DNA from: Antilocapra americana
Taxonomy: Eukaryota; Chordata; Mammalia; Artiodactyla; Antilocapridae
Assembly: GCA_007570785.1 (NCBI GenBank)
Contig: ML662449.1
Location: 16,186,049-16,250,048, forward strand
DNA: 64,000 nt
Direction of reading: 5' to 3'
Each line of letters begins with the position of its first letter. The first letter of the stretch is position 1. The position numbers and the translations under genes were made by a program. The notes below the pieces were generated by a model that did not search any database, was not told the origin of the DNA, and was given only the letters and a program-made list of their open reading frames with translations. Positions 22,897 to 35,412 of this stretch are shown one piece after another.

Positions 22897-23202
22897 ACCA
22901 GTGCTAGAGAAGGACAGGCTTCAGACCATGAATCCAAAAGTATCCTACGGTGAGGTGGAGGTGGGGAGAATCTAGGGTTGAAACAAAAACCCAATTCTGA
23001 CAGAAGATGTAACCAAGCCTAAGTATGAAGAGGCACATCTCGAGATTGAGGAGCAATCCTCCTAAGAGGGTAGAGGAAAGACATGATGAAATGAAGAGTC
23101 AAGAGAAGTTCCCTGAGCCATCAGTACTCAGCATGTAAAAAGTATGTGGAAGCACAGTGCATGTGGAGAATTTTCTTTTAAGGTACCAAGAGGTTTAAGT
23201 CT
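22894..23202. other. Non-coding spacer, nothing recognised
   Basis: About 310 bp, purine-rich, no supported feature. Confidence 0.4.
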
Positions 23203-23212
23203 TTAGTTGTGA

Positions 23213-23421
23213 AAGAGTGTTCAAGTGTTAGTTGCTCAGTCTTGTCTGACTCTTTGTGACCCCGTAGACTGTAGCCTGCCAGTCTCCTCTGTCCATGGCA
23301 TTCTCCAAGTAAGAATACTAGAATGAGTAGACATTCCCTTCTCCAGGGGATCTTCCTGACCCAGGGATCAAACCCATGTCTCCTGCATTGCAGACAGATT
23401 CATTACTGTCTGAGCTACCAG
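23213..23421 (-). mobile_element. Bov-tA-type SINE with 10-bp target duplication
   Basis: Antisense, from caagtgttagttgctcagtc to ctgtctgagctacca. The perfect 10-bp repeat ttagttgtga at 23203-23212 and 23422-23431 defines it. Confidence 0.93.
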
Positions 23422-23431
23422 TTAGTTGTGA

Positions 23432-23942
23432 TAAGTGAAGTTAAGAAAAAAGGATAAAAGGGAGAGATAGGAAGTACAAAGGGAGAGAGGGTGGAAAGAA
23501 GAGAGAGCAAGTTCAAGGGTGGAAGGGAGATAGAAAACAACTAAAAGGAGAGGAAAAAATATACTGTAGAACTTGAGTGGCCCTATTCCTCAGAATAGAC
23601 TATTTCTGTCTATCTCAGAAGTGGTTATGAAGCAGATTTTAGGCTTAGGTATTTAAATATAATTTTTAAATGTTCAGTTCTTCAGAATTGTAAGGGCATT
23701 ACAACTAGATGAAAGATAATTTTTCATCATCTAAGAAGATGTTGAATTCCTTTGAACAATTTGTAACATTCAAAAAGAATATTGACAGACCAGCAAAAAT
23801 TAAAGGGTATTTTCATCACCTTGAGAAATGGTGATCAAAGGAAATGTACCAACCAATTAAAACATGATCATTGCTTCCATTTCATATCTTTTCTGTCATA
23901 AACTGTGCCTAGAAAAAGTTGTTGTTATTTTTTCAAAGCTGG
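23432..23942. other. Purine-rich then AT-rich spacer
   Basis: A GA-rich stretch (gggagaga-type) lies at about 23440-23560. Otherwise nothing recognised. Confidence 0.4.
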
Positions 23943-23956
23943 CCTCATCTTGATAT

Positions 23957-24126
23957 GCTCGTGCTCAGTCTGTCAGTCATGTCTGACCCTCTGCGACCCT
24001 TTGGACTATAGCTCGACAGGCTTCTCTGTCCATGGGTTTTTTAGGCAAGAAAACTGGAGCGGATTGCCATTTCCTCCTCCAGGGGATTTTCCCAACCCAA
24101 GCATTAAACTCCCATCTCCCGTGTCT
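23957..24126 (-). mobile_element. Bov-tA-type SINE body fused to a Bov-A2
   Basis: The BovB-derived body and part of the tRNA region (ending ccgtgtctcctg) are present. The tRNA-like head is replaced by the (CTG)n end of the next element. See the fusion described in the findings. Confidence 0.88.
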
Positions 24127-24367
24127 CCTGCTGCTGCTGCTGCTGCTAAGTCGCTTCAGTAGTGTCTGACTCTGTGCGATCCCATAGACGGCAGCCCACC
24201 ACAGGCTCCCTCCTCCCTGGGATTCTCCAGGCAAGAAAACTGGAGTGGGTTGCCATTTCCTGCTCGAACGCATGAAAGTAAAACGTGAAAGTGAAGTCGC
24301 TCAGTCGTGTGTCACTCAGCGACCCCATGGACTGTAGCCCACCAGGCTCCTCCATCCATGGGATTCT
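24124..24367 (-). mobile_element. Bov-A2 SINE, antisense, 5'-truncated
   Basis: It starts with (ctg)n and taagtcgcttcag, the reverse complement of the AGC-rich Bov-A2 3' end. Two Bov-A units follow, joined by the linker gaaagtaaaacgtgaaagtg. The second unit stops at catgggattct. Flanks cctcatcttgatat (23943-23956) and cctcatgttatat (24368-24380) suggest that this and the preceding unit share one target site. Confidence 0.88.
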
Positions 24368-24380
24368 CCTCATGTTATAT

Positions 24381-24959
24381 AAAAAAACAAGTTGAAATAA
24401 ACCGTGTGGTGAATTGTGTTGATATAATTTTATGAAGGCAGTATTAATCATATTTGAAATAAGTGGCAGTCTCTCCAGTAGATAAAGGAAAGCAGTTGAC
24501 ATTGGTAGGCTTAAAATGCTTTTATGCTTTTGTTCGAACATATATAGAAACAAAATTAGGATGAATTACCAGCTTAAGAAATAATGATATTAATTGTCCT
24601 AATTAAAGCCAGTTATAATAAAGCATATTTTCTTCCTTACTGTACCTATTTTTTTTTTTCCTCAAGAGAAAGCCAGCTTGGAAATTTGGATAGATAAAAA
24701 TAGGAAGTACATTTTCCCTGTCTGCTACACATCATCGTTCTGGTTATGGTCCTGGACACCTTAGGAAGACACAAATGGCTTGGGACATGCTAAAATGTCA
24801 ACTATTAGGAACCTGGACACATCTAGTCTACAGTTCCAGGGCCAATGATTAAAAACTGTCAAAACCTCACTGAGGATCACAATGAGGTTCTCAAGAATAA
24901 ATGTCTTAAAGTGACAGTCTGTATGCTTGCTTCTTCCCTCTTACCCTAGGGGCATTTGC
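24381..24959. other. Non-coding spacer, nothing recognised
   Basis: About 580 bp with a T-run at 24651-24659. No supported feature. Confidence 0.4.
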
Positions 24960-24967
24960 TATTCTCT

Positions 24968-25068
24968 CTCTCTCTTTTTTTAAATTTGCTTTTAATTAAA
25001 GGATAATTGCTTTATAGTATTGTGTTGGTTTCTGCCAAACATCAACATGAATCAGCCATGGGTATACA
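24968..25068 (-). mobile_element. LINE-1 3' stub, antisense
   Basis: It starts with T-rich sequence and continues ggataattgctttatagtat, gttggtttctgccaaac, catgaatcagccatggg, the reverse complement of the artiodactyl L1 3' terminus. tattctct at 24960-24967 and 25069-25076 is a possible 8-bp duplication, weakened by the adjacent CT repeat. Confidence 0.8.
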
Positions 25069-25076
25069 TATTCTCT

Positions 25077-28000
25077 TCTTGTTGGTAGTGTCTACTCCAC
25101 CCTTCTTGTACCTTTTGGGAGAAAGAGTCAAGACGATAGCCACAATCCCAATAGCTCTTATCATTCTTTAGTCACAGAACTGAACCTCCAAGTGAGTCAT
25201 GTCCCCCTGAATCTGTTTTGAGATAGAAATTGAGTTAGACCTTCTTCCCTTAGCATATCAGCTGGTATACTTAGAGTAAACCATGTCTCACCTGTAACCC
25301 ACTTGCCAACTCTAGAAGGCAAGGCCGAAGAGCTAGGAAGTAGAAAGACCTTTGCAGGAAAGTCCTTAAAAAGAGAATAGCTGGGGCCATGTGACAGATG
25401 GTCAATATCGAGGGTTTTCATTCCTCTTAGCCTAACTGCAGCTATGTTGCAAGTGAAATAGAAAGTAAGGACCATTAACAGAGAAAAACATTGGAAGAGA
25501 AGATACTGAACTGAAGGATAAAGTCAAAGGATGAGAAACAGAAGTCTGTTAAAGAGGAAGAACACACAAAGTGTGAGTGGCTTAAGGATTTAAGATTCAA
25601 CTGCTTGGAGTCACGGAGGAAAGCACATGGTTCATGATCATAAACCTGAATTTGGTTTAATCATTATGAGTTTCCCCAAACATTTCATCAGCTGAGGATT
25701 AAATTGTTTATAGTCAGAAAAATAGAGTATATGGGTGTGAGAGTGTTCTTTATAAGGAGGACAATGGGCAAAATAAAATGTAGAAACAATTTAAAACTAT
25801 TCTCCACCTTTTCTTTTAATCACAGTGCCATCATTTTCCTATAGCATTAATAATTTATTCCCTTTGACTAAGGTATATATATTATAATGATCTGTAGCTA
25901 GCTAATTCATGTGATTTTATAATTAAAGTAGTAATTATATAAATTATTTGAAAGGCATCTTCACTATAAAAATAGTATATATAAAAATAAAGTAAAAAAA
26001 AGTCAGAAAGCATTAAATTTTCCTTATAAACATAAAAAAAAGATATTTACATTTTATATAGTTATGATTTTGATGAGTTTTTGTTTAAAATAGTCATGAA
26101 CATACTTAAAAGGAAAAAAATACTGTCAAGAGGATTGTAAGGAAGGATTTGTCTATATACAAAAATTCTCTAGCAGTTTATTTTAATAAAACACAATTTT
26201 TATATTAAAAATTTTTAGAGTGATAAACACAGCCTTGGATTGACTCCATATATTTTATGCCCTAAAGCAGACTAGCACTGTGAATTCCAGGGAAGGAAGA
26301 GTCTGCAATTTTCTGAATGCAAAATAGCAGGATGGAGGCTCAACTACTTAGAAATTTTATTAACACAAAACATTGTTTATTTTTTGTGTGGTGCTTCTAT
26401 TTTTGTATCTGTAGTAACATAGACTTAAGTTTCTCATATGAAGACAACTTTTTGCTCCATATATTAATTTTTACTTAGTCTTTTCAGTTGATATTCTTAA
26501 ATGCTGTTTATTACTAGCACTTAGTATTTTCTTGCATTCATAAAAATGATTGTTTTCCCGTACTCTTTTACTGTAGCTACCATCTTTATAAGGCATAATT
26601 TTGGTTGAAAATATGCCTTAAGTTCTACTATGCAAATTTTGAATAGTTTCTTTGTTTTTGTAATAATCTGTCTTCCAAAATTTTGAATGAAATAATGAGA
26701 CACCATCTAACTGGAGTTTTATTATTTGATAATGTTTTTGTAGCTGTTTTCAATTCCTTCCAATCTTATTTAAAATGTTCTATGCATTTCATATCATTGA
26801 TTTCTATTATAGTTGATAAAGTTATTGCACAGACACTGCAGAGATTTTGGAAGCTATATTAAAACACACAACAAAAAAGCTTAAAAATCACCGTAACTGC
26901 ACAAACAGCAAATAACCACCATGAACATTTTGGTGTATAGAAAATTTCCCATACTTCCTAATTTTCCATTTGTAAATTCTTGGTCTTGATCATTTATCTT
27001 TCTTCTTTTCCATTTCAAGCTTTACGCCTGGCAGCCTTCTAAATGACTTTTATGGAGTTGGTCTCATTTTGTACCTAGAGAGTCCATTAATTAACACACA
27101 GATTTCTTTTAGAAGTTTAAATGGATCATTTCAAACTATTTATTTAAAGTTTTTCTGATGCTGATTGTCCCCAACCCAGATTTCTCTAGATATTTTAGTA
27201 TAACACCTTTTAAAGCCTGTGGTTTCTCATGTTTGAAGAAAGCAAAATAAATCTGAGTCAAATATGCCAAAAGAAGTTTGTGACTTAAACTTACATTTGT
27301 TTCTATCTGTATGAGTGACAGCCTTGCTATACTCACAAGACGTTTTCTGTTATGGAAGCAAAGCAATTTTTAAAAGTCAGTGACTTCATTTTGGAGAATG
27401 ATGAAATGACCAAATCATTGTGTTGTTAACAACTTGTTTCTATTAACTACTGTGGAATTCTAAAATTTTGAATTGGGGATAATCAAATATTTTAAGCAGA
27501 TTTCCTGCATGTTATAATCCAGATTGCTCTATCTTTCACACTTCTGCTGAACCCAAGTCTTGATTTTTCAGTAGTTAAGAAAAAGGCTCTGGCAGAGCAG
27601 TGGGGATTGTATGAGGAGGAAGTTTCCCACCCTTGTTACATTAGTGCATGCACATGCCAATATTTTTATTTATCACAGGGGATAAAAAGATGAGGTTATG
27701 TCTGTGGCCGTAACAAACTCTAACCTTTAAGAACATACTGTCAAATTTATTTCTACTTCTTTTTTTAGCATAAATAATACTGTATTTCCACATAGTCAAA
27801 TCTCTCTCACTAGAGCACTTCCCTGCACTTGAAGTTCAGAGTTGCCAAGTCACATGGTCCATTGTATTTCATTGTCTCCTGTGTGTGTCTTCTCCTCAGA
27901 TATCTAAATGGTATGAGAACACTAGTAAATTTAAAGATATCCTAGACCCAGTTTTATTATATCTATATAAACCCCTATTTTTCACACAACTTGCCTTTAC

Positions 28001-28416
28001 AAAGATTTTTATATACATTTAGGCAAAGACATATGTACAAATTTTTTTTTGTATGTAATGCAAAAAATGAGCAAGAACTTTTAACAAATGACCAATTTAA
28101 TCAAATTTGCTAAATATTACAAAAGAGTGCTGTATGGTTATTAAGATGGATCTTTATTTTTGATTCAAGTTTCAGATGTTCAAATTGCCTGCATTCTTCA
28201 TCATCCTTCAATTCTGATTTCATATAATTAATGTATAGATCACATATCACAAGTTTATTACATATATTGAAATTATAGTACTGTAGGCATATTGCATTAA
28301 ATACATGTATTATTAAATTAATATCATCTTCAATTTTTAGTTTCAAATGTGATCGCTAAAATTTTAAGTTGCGTATGCACCTTTTACTTATGTAGATGAC
28401 AAAACACATAGATATA
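25077..28416. other. 3.3 kb stretch with no recognised repeat or gene
   Basis: This is the longest part of the window where I see no ruminant repeat. It is AT-rich throughout, more so at 25850-26250. Short open frames (for example a 92-codon minus-strand frame at 25197-25475) carry no motif. Old, highly diverged repeats cannot be excluded by eye. Confidence 0.45.
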
Positions 28417-28546
28417 GATTTTTCCAGGCAAGAACAATGGAGTGGTTGCCATTTCCTTCTCCAGAGGACTTTTCTGACCCATGGATCTAATCCAGGTCTC
28501 CTGTATGGAAGGCAGACTTTACAGTCTAAGCTACCAGGAAAGCCCT
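28417..28546 (-). mobile_element. Bov-tA-type SINE, partial, antisense
   Basis: Only the half towards the tRNA-like head is present, from tttttccaggcaagaacaatg to ctaagctaccaggaaagccc. The BovB-derived tail half is missing on the left. Confidence 0.88.
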
Positions 28547-28821
28547 TAAGTATGGATATACATGTAAATGCATGCCTTTACATGGAACAAAGATCTACAA
28601 AAGCATGCCTTTCAAATAATGACTATTTCTGAGTGAAAAAATTTTTTTCAATTATCTTGAACAATAAGCCTTTTAGAGATGTGCTGAGATCTCTACCTGG
28701 CTTATTTTTCTCTTTTGTTGACAACCTTCTTCTTAGAAATAAGAGCGATATCATTGCTCCTTTCAAAATTGTCTTCTTCAATATCCAATGGTCTATTTTA
28801 ACAACATTTGAACTGGACTTT

Positions 28822-29919
28822 CAGTTCAGTTCAGTTCAGTTCAGTTCAGTCACTCAGTCATGTCCGACTCTTTCCGATCCCATGAGCTGCAGCATGCCAG
28901 GCCTCCGTGTCCATCACCAACTCCCGGAGTTTACACAAACTCATTTCCATCAAGTCAGTGACGCCATCTAGCCATCTCATCTTCTGTTGTCCCCTTCTCT
29001 TCATGCCCCCAACTCTTTCCAGCATTAGGGTCTTTTCCAATGAGTCAACTTTTCACATGAGCTGGCCAAAGTATTGGAGCTTCAACTTTAACATCAGACC
29101 TTCCAACGAACACCCAGGACTAATCTCCTTTAGGATGGACTGATTGGATCTTCTTGCAGTCCAAGGGACATTCAAGAGTCTTCTCCAACACCACAGTTCA
29201 AAATTCTTCAATGCTCAGCTTTCTTCACAGTTCAACTCTCACATCCATACATGACTACTGGAAAAACCATAGTCTTGACTAGACAGACCTTTGTTGACAA
29301 AGTAATGTCTCTGCTTTTTAATATGCTATTTAGGTTGGTCATAACTTTCCTTCCAATGAGTAAGCATCTTTCAATTTTGTGGCTGCAATTACCATCTGCA
29401 GTGATTTTGGAGCTCCCCAAAATAAAGTCTGACACTGGTTCTACTGTTTCCCCATCTATTTTCCATGAAGTGATAGGACCAGATCCCATAATTTTAGTTT
29501 TCTGAATGTTGAGCTTTAAGCCAATTTTTTCACTCTCCTCTTTCACTTTGATCAAGAGGCTCTTTAGTTCCTCTTCACTTTCTACCATAAGTGTGATGTT
29601 GTCTGCATATCTGAGGTTATCGCTATTTCTCCCAGCAATCTTGATTCCAGCTTGTGCTTCTTCCAGCCCAGCGTTTCTCATGATGTACTCTGTATATAAG
29701 TTAAATAAGCAGGGTGACAATATACAGCCTCGATGTATTCCTTTTCTTATTTGGAACCAGTCTGTTGTTCAATGTCCAGTTCTAACTGTTGCTTCCTGAC
29801 CTGCATACAGATTTCTCAAGAGACAGGTCAGGTGGTCTGGTATTCTCATCTCTTTAAGAATTTTCCACAGATTATTGAGATCCACACAGTCAAAGGGTTT
29901 GGCATTGCCAATAAAGCAG
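28822..29919 (-). mobile_element. BovB LINE, 1.1 kb, antisense, RT inactive
   Basis: The (ttcag)n tail is at the left and RT sequence at the right. A 162-codon minus-strand open frame (29232-29720) covers the RT C-terminal half with YGCES and GLKLNIQKTKIMGSG. The active-site box is YADN instead of YADD. Flanks gaactggacttt (28810-28821) and gacctggattta (29920-29931) look like a diverged duplication and place the 5' truncation inside the RT. Further RT sequence up to the flank lies in a second frame, so there is at least one frameshift. Confidence 0.95.
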
Positions 29920-29931
29920 GACCTGGATTTA

Positions 29932-31120
29932 ATGGAATTAATTTCATTCTCCACACTTCTGAGCTTGAATTTGTTTATGAAGTTTCTTACATTCCTCAAA
30001 TGCCCTGATTTCCATTTCAAACCTTGCTGCACAAAACAAAATCATAACCTCCAACACTAGGTTTTCTGTTCTTTTTTACAGGTTGCTAATTTGTGAGGCA
30101 AATCCTTCCTGAATCTGTGAGAGACAGAATCTTGAGATGTGCAAGAGTTAAGTCTTAGGATATACAAAAATTCATTTTCAAAGAAAATGCATTGTAATAA
30201 AATTGTACTCACTCTTTAATATGTAAAATTCTTAGGTACCTGGCTGAAGTATTTTCTCTATAATAATTAAAATTTTATAATAAATGTGAAATGTTTTCTT
30301 CATAGTACCTGAACTCCTCTTCATAAAAATGCTTTGCTTATTACCTTATAAATATTCTGTCTGTATCACAGAGGCATTAGTTTAAAGAAGGCAACTTCTC
30401 TTAGCAATATTAAGATATTGACTCTGGAATCAGTCAGGGAATGAAAAATGAAGTTATGCATATTTAATCTACTCAGTGAGAATTTCAGGCTGCCTCTGAG
30501 AATAAGAGAGAAAATTAATAACTCCCCACCCTCCATCACAAGGATATTTATGAGGACAAAACTATATCAAAACATATGGGAAAGCATTTAGAAAGTATAA
30601 CAGGATATAAAATGTGGGATAGTTTATGATTATTTTTACGATAGATAATTAGAATATTTAAACTTTAGAAGAAACATTCATTTGACTTTTGTGAGTTTAA
30701 CACTTCCTTTAAGCCCTAAGGGCCAATTCCCTTTTTTCTTCAAATAAAAAAGTCTATTTCACATCAATAATAAGATATATGTTTTCTTTACCTTTTTTTA
30801 ACCTTACAAGAATAATAATTTATGAGGAACAATGTTTATCCTTGGACACCTTTTCAAAACAGTCTGAGCCAAGGAGACTTTTATATACTTTTCCTTTCAG
30901 AAAATTAATGTGTTGAATACTGTTTCAATCGGAGGTAAAGAAAAATAAGGGTTAAATAAAATGAGATATTTTTTTCCTTTTCCCTTATTGGCTAATATAT
31001 ATAATCTTTTAAAATATTATAGTATTGTTAATTATACTAAGTTAATTATTAACTTAATTATACTAAAAGTTAATTATACTAAGTCATTAAAACAATTGTT
31101 ATTTTTCAAGCTAAGTTGTA
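29932..31120. other. 1.2 kb AT-rich DNA with a small palindrome
   Basis: At 31024-31084 gttaattatacta recurs, and taagttaattattaactta (31038-31056) is a perfect palindrome around one base. Otherwise nothing recognised. Confidence 0.45.
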
Positions 31121-31215
31121 CACTATAAAAAAAAGAAAGAAAGAACAAAAGGAAGGAAGGAAGGAAGAAAGGCAGAAAATCAAGAAAGTAGGGAAGAGGA
31201 AGGAAATGATAGACA
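31121..31215. repeat. GA/AAGG-rich low-complexity tract
   Basis: aaagaaag and ggaaggaaggaagg units dominate. It sits directly before a truncated SINE. Confidence 0.85.
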
Positions 31216-31216
31216 T

Positions 31217-31384
31217 GTGGGAGACCTGATTTCCATCCCTGGGTTGGGGAAATCACCTGGAGGAGGGCATGGCAACCCACTCCAGTATTCTTGCCTGGAG
31301 AATCCCTATGGACAGAGGAAACTGGCAGGCTACACCCATGGGGTTGCAAAGAGTTGGACATGACTGAACAACTAAGCACAGCAC
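31217..31384 (+). mobile_element. Bov-tA-type SINE, 5'-truncated, sense
   Basis: It begins inside the tRNA-derived part (gagacctgatttccatccctg) and runs through the body to gttggacatgactgaacaac and an AGCACAGCAC tail. Confidence 0.9.
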
Positions 31385-31999
31385 AGGAAGTTAGGAAGGG
31401 ATGAAGAAAGGAAAGAGAAAAGAGGAAATTAGGCACTGGATTGAAGGAATACCTAGTAAGCATTAAATTTTAACTGTACTTTCATCTATAAATCTGACTA
31501 ATATTAAATAAATTTCTAGTTTCTAATTTGGAGATTGGAACTTATTTTTAGGAAACATTCCAAACTATGATCTGGGACAGAAAGTGATAGGTTGGGCTTT
31601 TTAAGGCATGAGGGTATGTGACAAGACGTACACTGTCCCTGTTGCACTTATGAATAGTGAGCTAACCAGGAACTTCAGACTAAAATGCTACCTTTATTTC
31701 TAATAAGAAAATGTGTAATTTGGTATATAGTATTGTGCTTCCTTAGAATATATATTTTCCTCAGAAGTGTGCCAAATGAATTACAAACATTGTTAATTTT
31801 GTACTATGTTACTCCATAGGTGAGATGCAAGGATTTAAAACATCTCAGGAAGGGGTAATAGACTCAAACTAGAGCTGACATCCCTTAGAGAAACTATTTT
31901 CAATATTGTGGCCATGTAGCTTTGGTATTGAATTTCTATTTGTGCTATGACTTCAGAAAAATCATAAGATCCTAGTAGGACTGTGGAGTTTTTTGTTAT
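31385..31999. other. Non-coding spacer, nothing recognised
   Basis: About 615 bp. No supported feature. Confidence 0.4.
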
Positions 32000-32205
32000 T
32001 GTCACTAGTGTGCCCAGTTGAGTAACTGTATGACTCTCTACGACACTATGGACTCTAGCCCGCCAGATTCCTGCCCATGCAAGAGTACTGGACATCCTGT
32101 CTAGGCAAGAGCACTGGAGTGGGTTGTCATTTCCTCCTCTAGGGGATCTTCCTGACCTGGGGATGTAATCCACATCTCCTGGATCTCCTGCATTGGTAGT
32201 TTACC
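32000..32205 (-). mobile_element. Bov-tA-type SINE with small internal duplication
   Basis: Antisense, diverged. The block gcaagagtactgga (32080) is followed by ggcaagagcactggag (32104), so part of the body is duplicated. The tRNA-like head is decayed (gcattggtagtttaccaag). Confidence 0.85.
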
Positions 32206-33064
32206 AAGAAGGAGTACATAGGGAAGGGTCTTAAGAATGAGTTCTGTAGCAATGTATAATGTGATCAAATGTTTTTAAAAAATGTAACTTTTTTGTCACT
32301 TCTCTGTCATTCTTTTAGCTCCCATCCTGTTGGGTAACAAACACACTTAGATTTGTCAATGAATAATACTTCATCTACTTCTACATTAATATCCTATTTC
32401 AGATTAAATACTAGTTCTGTTTTAAGTCAACCTTTTCATAATTAATTAAATAGTCCCTTTAGATGACTTCAGTATGCATGTTTTTTTCATAGTTGAGTTC
32501 TTCCCTCTTGCTGTCCATCCTCTCCAGAAATTTTGCTACTTTGAATAATGGCTATATGAGTGAGGATCTTATTGAGTTTTCATTATAATAGCAAAAAGGA
32601 ATAGTAGGCTGGGAACTGCAAATGACAACTTGTCTCTGCAGTGGGGAGCACCTAGACTGTCCCCTCTTTTAGTGATTGTTTTATTGCAGCGGACCCATTT
32701 TGCTATTGAGTGTCAAGTTTTGGCATCTGACACTGGAATCCATTTTCCCATAATATGACTCAGGGCAAACCCAGCAGAACCTAAGTGGGCTAGAAAGATC
32801 ATAGGGATGTCAAACACTGTTTTTAACCTGTTATGCTTGTTAAAGAATGGCTTAAGCTTGTTTATTTGCTTAAGAAAAACTGGATATACTTGCTGCTAAA
32901 ATGAAAAGGGAAATTGAAGTAATTACTCCCAGAGCAAGATACTCTTTGTTTAGATACTAGTTTATATTTGTAATTTTTTAAATTCTGACATTCGGATCTA
33001 TTCTACTCCCTCCCTTAAACTCATACACAAGTGCACAAACATGCACGCGCTCACATACAGACAG
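32206..33064. other. Non-coding DNA, nothing recognised
   Basis: About 860 bp. 32580-32830 is less AT-rich than its surroundings but I cannot assign it. Confidence 0.4.
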
Positions 33065-33165
33065 GAATATAAGACCTGTGAGAACAGGGACTTGTTTTAT
33101 GCATGTCTATATTTCTAAACTTAGGAAGTTGCCTGGTATATCGTGAAGTGTCAATAAAAATTTCT
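33065..33165 (+). mobile_element. L2 LINE 3' fragment
   Basis: gacctgtgagaacagggactt, then aagttgcctggtatatcgtg and gtcaataaaaatttc follow the conserved 3' end of the ancient L2 element (agggcagggact ... tgcctggcacatag ... caataaat). Confidence 0.6.
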
Positions 33166-33239
33166 ACATGCACACACAAATCTTCATTTATACAAGCCAA
33201 AAACTCAGTGAGAAATTGTATGGTTGATTAATAAACATT

Positions 33240-33380
33240 TATGCCCTTTATAAGCAAAGTGCAGTCTGTGGAAGAGCAGACTCCACATCACATGACAAGT
33301 TGTTAAAATGCAACATCTGTGTCCCACCCCAGACCATAAGAAACAGAACCTGCACTTCGTCATTTCCTAGATGCTTCATA
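33240..33380. mobile_element. Possible MER3-like hAT remnant
   Basis: The order agactccacatcacatgac, gttgttaaaatgcaac, cccaccccagaccataag, aaacagaacctgcact resembles a common non-autonomous hAT family. It is old and short, and the family name is uncertain. Confidence 0.4.
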
Positions 33381-33787
33381 TCACACATGAGGTGCTAGTC
33401 TTTTTTAAGCAACCATACATATTGCCACATGCTCAAAAACAACTTTTCCCACTGAATCTCACTTAATCAAGACTCAAAAACCTCTTTGTCCAACTTCACA
33501 TAGCTTTGACTGATTAACCGATATTGAAATATGAAGGGTACAGATACGTGGGTGTTTATTTAATAAAGTAAATTTCTTAATCTTTTAATCTGAAGAATTA
33601 GTAAAACTATAGCAGTTTAAAAACTTAGATGAAACTATTAAAAAAGAAGCACATATGGAATGGTAAATAAATTATTAGCACTGAATTATGCTTTCTAGAA
33701 GATAAAATCTTAGTAAGTGATCTCTTAATAAGTCTATTATTTTATACATAGGCCAAAAAGGGAGAAAAGAAATAAAACTACAAGGAT
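33381..33787. other. Non-coding spacer, nothing recognised
   Basis: About 400 bp. No supported feature. Confidence 0.4.
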
Positions 33788-34311
33788 TCAGTTCAGTTCA
33801 GTCACTCAGTCGTGTCCAACACTTTGTGACCCCATGAACTGCAGCACTCAGGCCTCCTTTTCCATCTTCAGCTCCTACAGTCCACCCAAACCCATGTCCA
33901 TTGAGTGGGTGATGCTATCCAACCTTGTCATCCTATGTTGACCCCTTCTCCTCCTTCACTCAATCTTTCCCAGAATTAGGGTCTTTTCAAATGAGTCAGC
34001 TCTTCATATCAGGTGGCCAAAGTATTGCACTTTCAGCTTCAACATCAGTCCTTCCAATGAATATTCAGGACTGATCTCCTTTAGGATGGACTAATTGGAT
34101 CACCTGGCAGTCAAAGGGACTCTCAAGGGTCTTCTCCAACACCACAGTTCAAAAGCATCAATTCTTCGGTGCTCAGCTTTCTTTATAGTCCAACTCTCAC
34201 ATTCATACATGACCATTGGAAAAACCATAGCCTTAACTAGATGGGCCTTTGTTGACAAAGTCTTTGCTTTTCAATATGCTATCTAGGTTGGTCATAAATT
34301 TTCTTCCAAGG
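33788..34311 (-). mobile_element. BovB LINE 3' end, antisense
   Basis: The tail (tcagttcagtcactcagtcg) is on the left. The copy extends to gttggtcataaattttcttcc, about 520 bp, and ends in post-RT sequence before the active site. caaggatt near 33781-33788 and 34307-34314 may be a target-site duplication, but part of it also matches the element itself. Confidence 0.93.
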
Positions 34312-34333
34312 ATTACTAACCAAATAAATCATT

Positions 34334-34512
34334 CTGTGTCCACCTGGTGGCTCAGTGGTAAAGAACCCCCCTGCCAATGCAGAAGACTTGGGTTTGGTGA
34401 AGATACCCCAGAGAAGGAAAAGCAACCCACTCCAGAAATCCCAGAGACAGAGAAGCCTGGAGGGCTGCAGCCCATAACGTTGCAGAGTAGGATGTGACTT
34501 AGAGACAAAACA
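34334..34512 (+). mobile_element. Bov-tA-type SINE, sense, internally shortened
   Basis: The head ccacctggtggctcagtgg and body ccagagaaggaaaagcaacc are present, but the ccagtattcttgcctgg segment is missing. Flanks with aaataaatcatt (left) and aaacaaatcaat (right) are similar and may be an aged duplication. Confidence 0.88.
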
Positions 34513-35402
34513 AAAAACAAATCAATTTGTAGTGCTCATTAATTTAATAAGTATGAAAACTAATATTTCTAAGTTCAAAAATATTACTGACATGTTAGAA
34601 ATTTTCTGATGTAAACATATGAAGGAACTAACAAGAAGCATTCTAACTCAAATTAATAAAATTGATACTCAAAGCAAGTAAACGTTTACCCAAGAGAACA
34701 GAGGATAAAATGGTGTTTTGAAAACGTTGTGACTTGCCTCCTCATAGAAGTTAGTAAAATACTCAAATACATAGAAAATTAAATGTGGTTGTATCTTCAT
34801 AGGAAGAGAGAAGACATCTCTAATGTTTGCTGCTCATCATCTCTCTCTTTAGGGAACTATGCCTACTCTGCTCCAATCCTGCCCTTTCTTTTCTTTCTTG
34901 ACACGCACCCCAGGAAAAGAAGAATAACCCTGTGGCCAAAGTTACTCAACCAGACTTTCTTATCTGAGCATTTGAATCATGAGTGAAGGTTCAGGGACTA
35001 AAGGCTGTTGGAGTTGAGTCATTGTTGACAGCCCTTGATGAAGTTTCATGAATTCATGCTCTTGAAATCTTGGGCACAACCTGCTTTTTACCTTGTCTTT
35101 TGATAACAGTGAGACATCAATATTCTTTCATTATCTTTTTTTTTTTTCACTTAGCCAGATTTGGTTTCCATTTCTTACAAAGAGACCCATTTGATAAAGA
35201 AAGTGACAAAGAAAGAGGAATGCAAACAAATGACTCAAGTGAAATAGCACATTCACAGTTAATTGTTGGAAAGATGGGGTTAAATAGAGGATTATAGAAT
35301 ATATATAAATCCTAAGTACGATAGCATTATATAGTATACATTGAGGAACCAGATATTCAAGTAATCACAAACATACTTACAAAGAATAAAACCTGTGATT
35401 AT
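34513..35402. other. Non-coding DNA, nothing recognised
   Basis: About 890 bp. Short open frames lack motifs. A T-run lies at about 35140-35148. Confidence 0.4.
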
Positions 35403-35412
35403 TGTGTCATAT

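Noticed and set aside
24124..24145. (CTG)n as a stand-alone triplet repeat
   Set aside because: It is the normal Bov-A2 terminus in antisense. The same occurs at 44490 and 62225.
29232..29720. 162-codon minus-strand open frame as a possible gene
   Set aside because: It encodes part of the BovB reverse transcriptase with a mutated active site. It is a transposon remnant.
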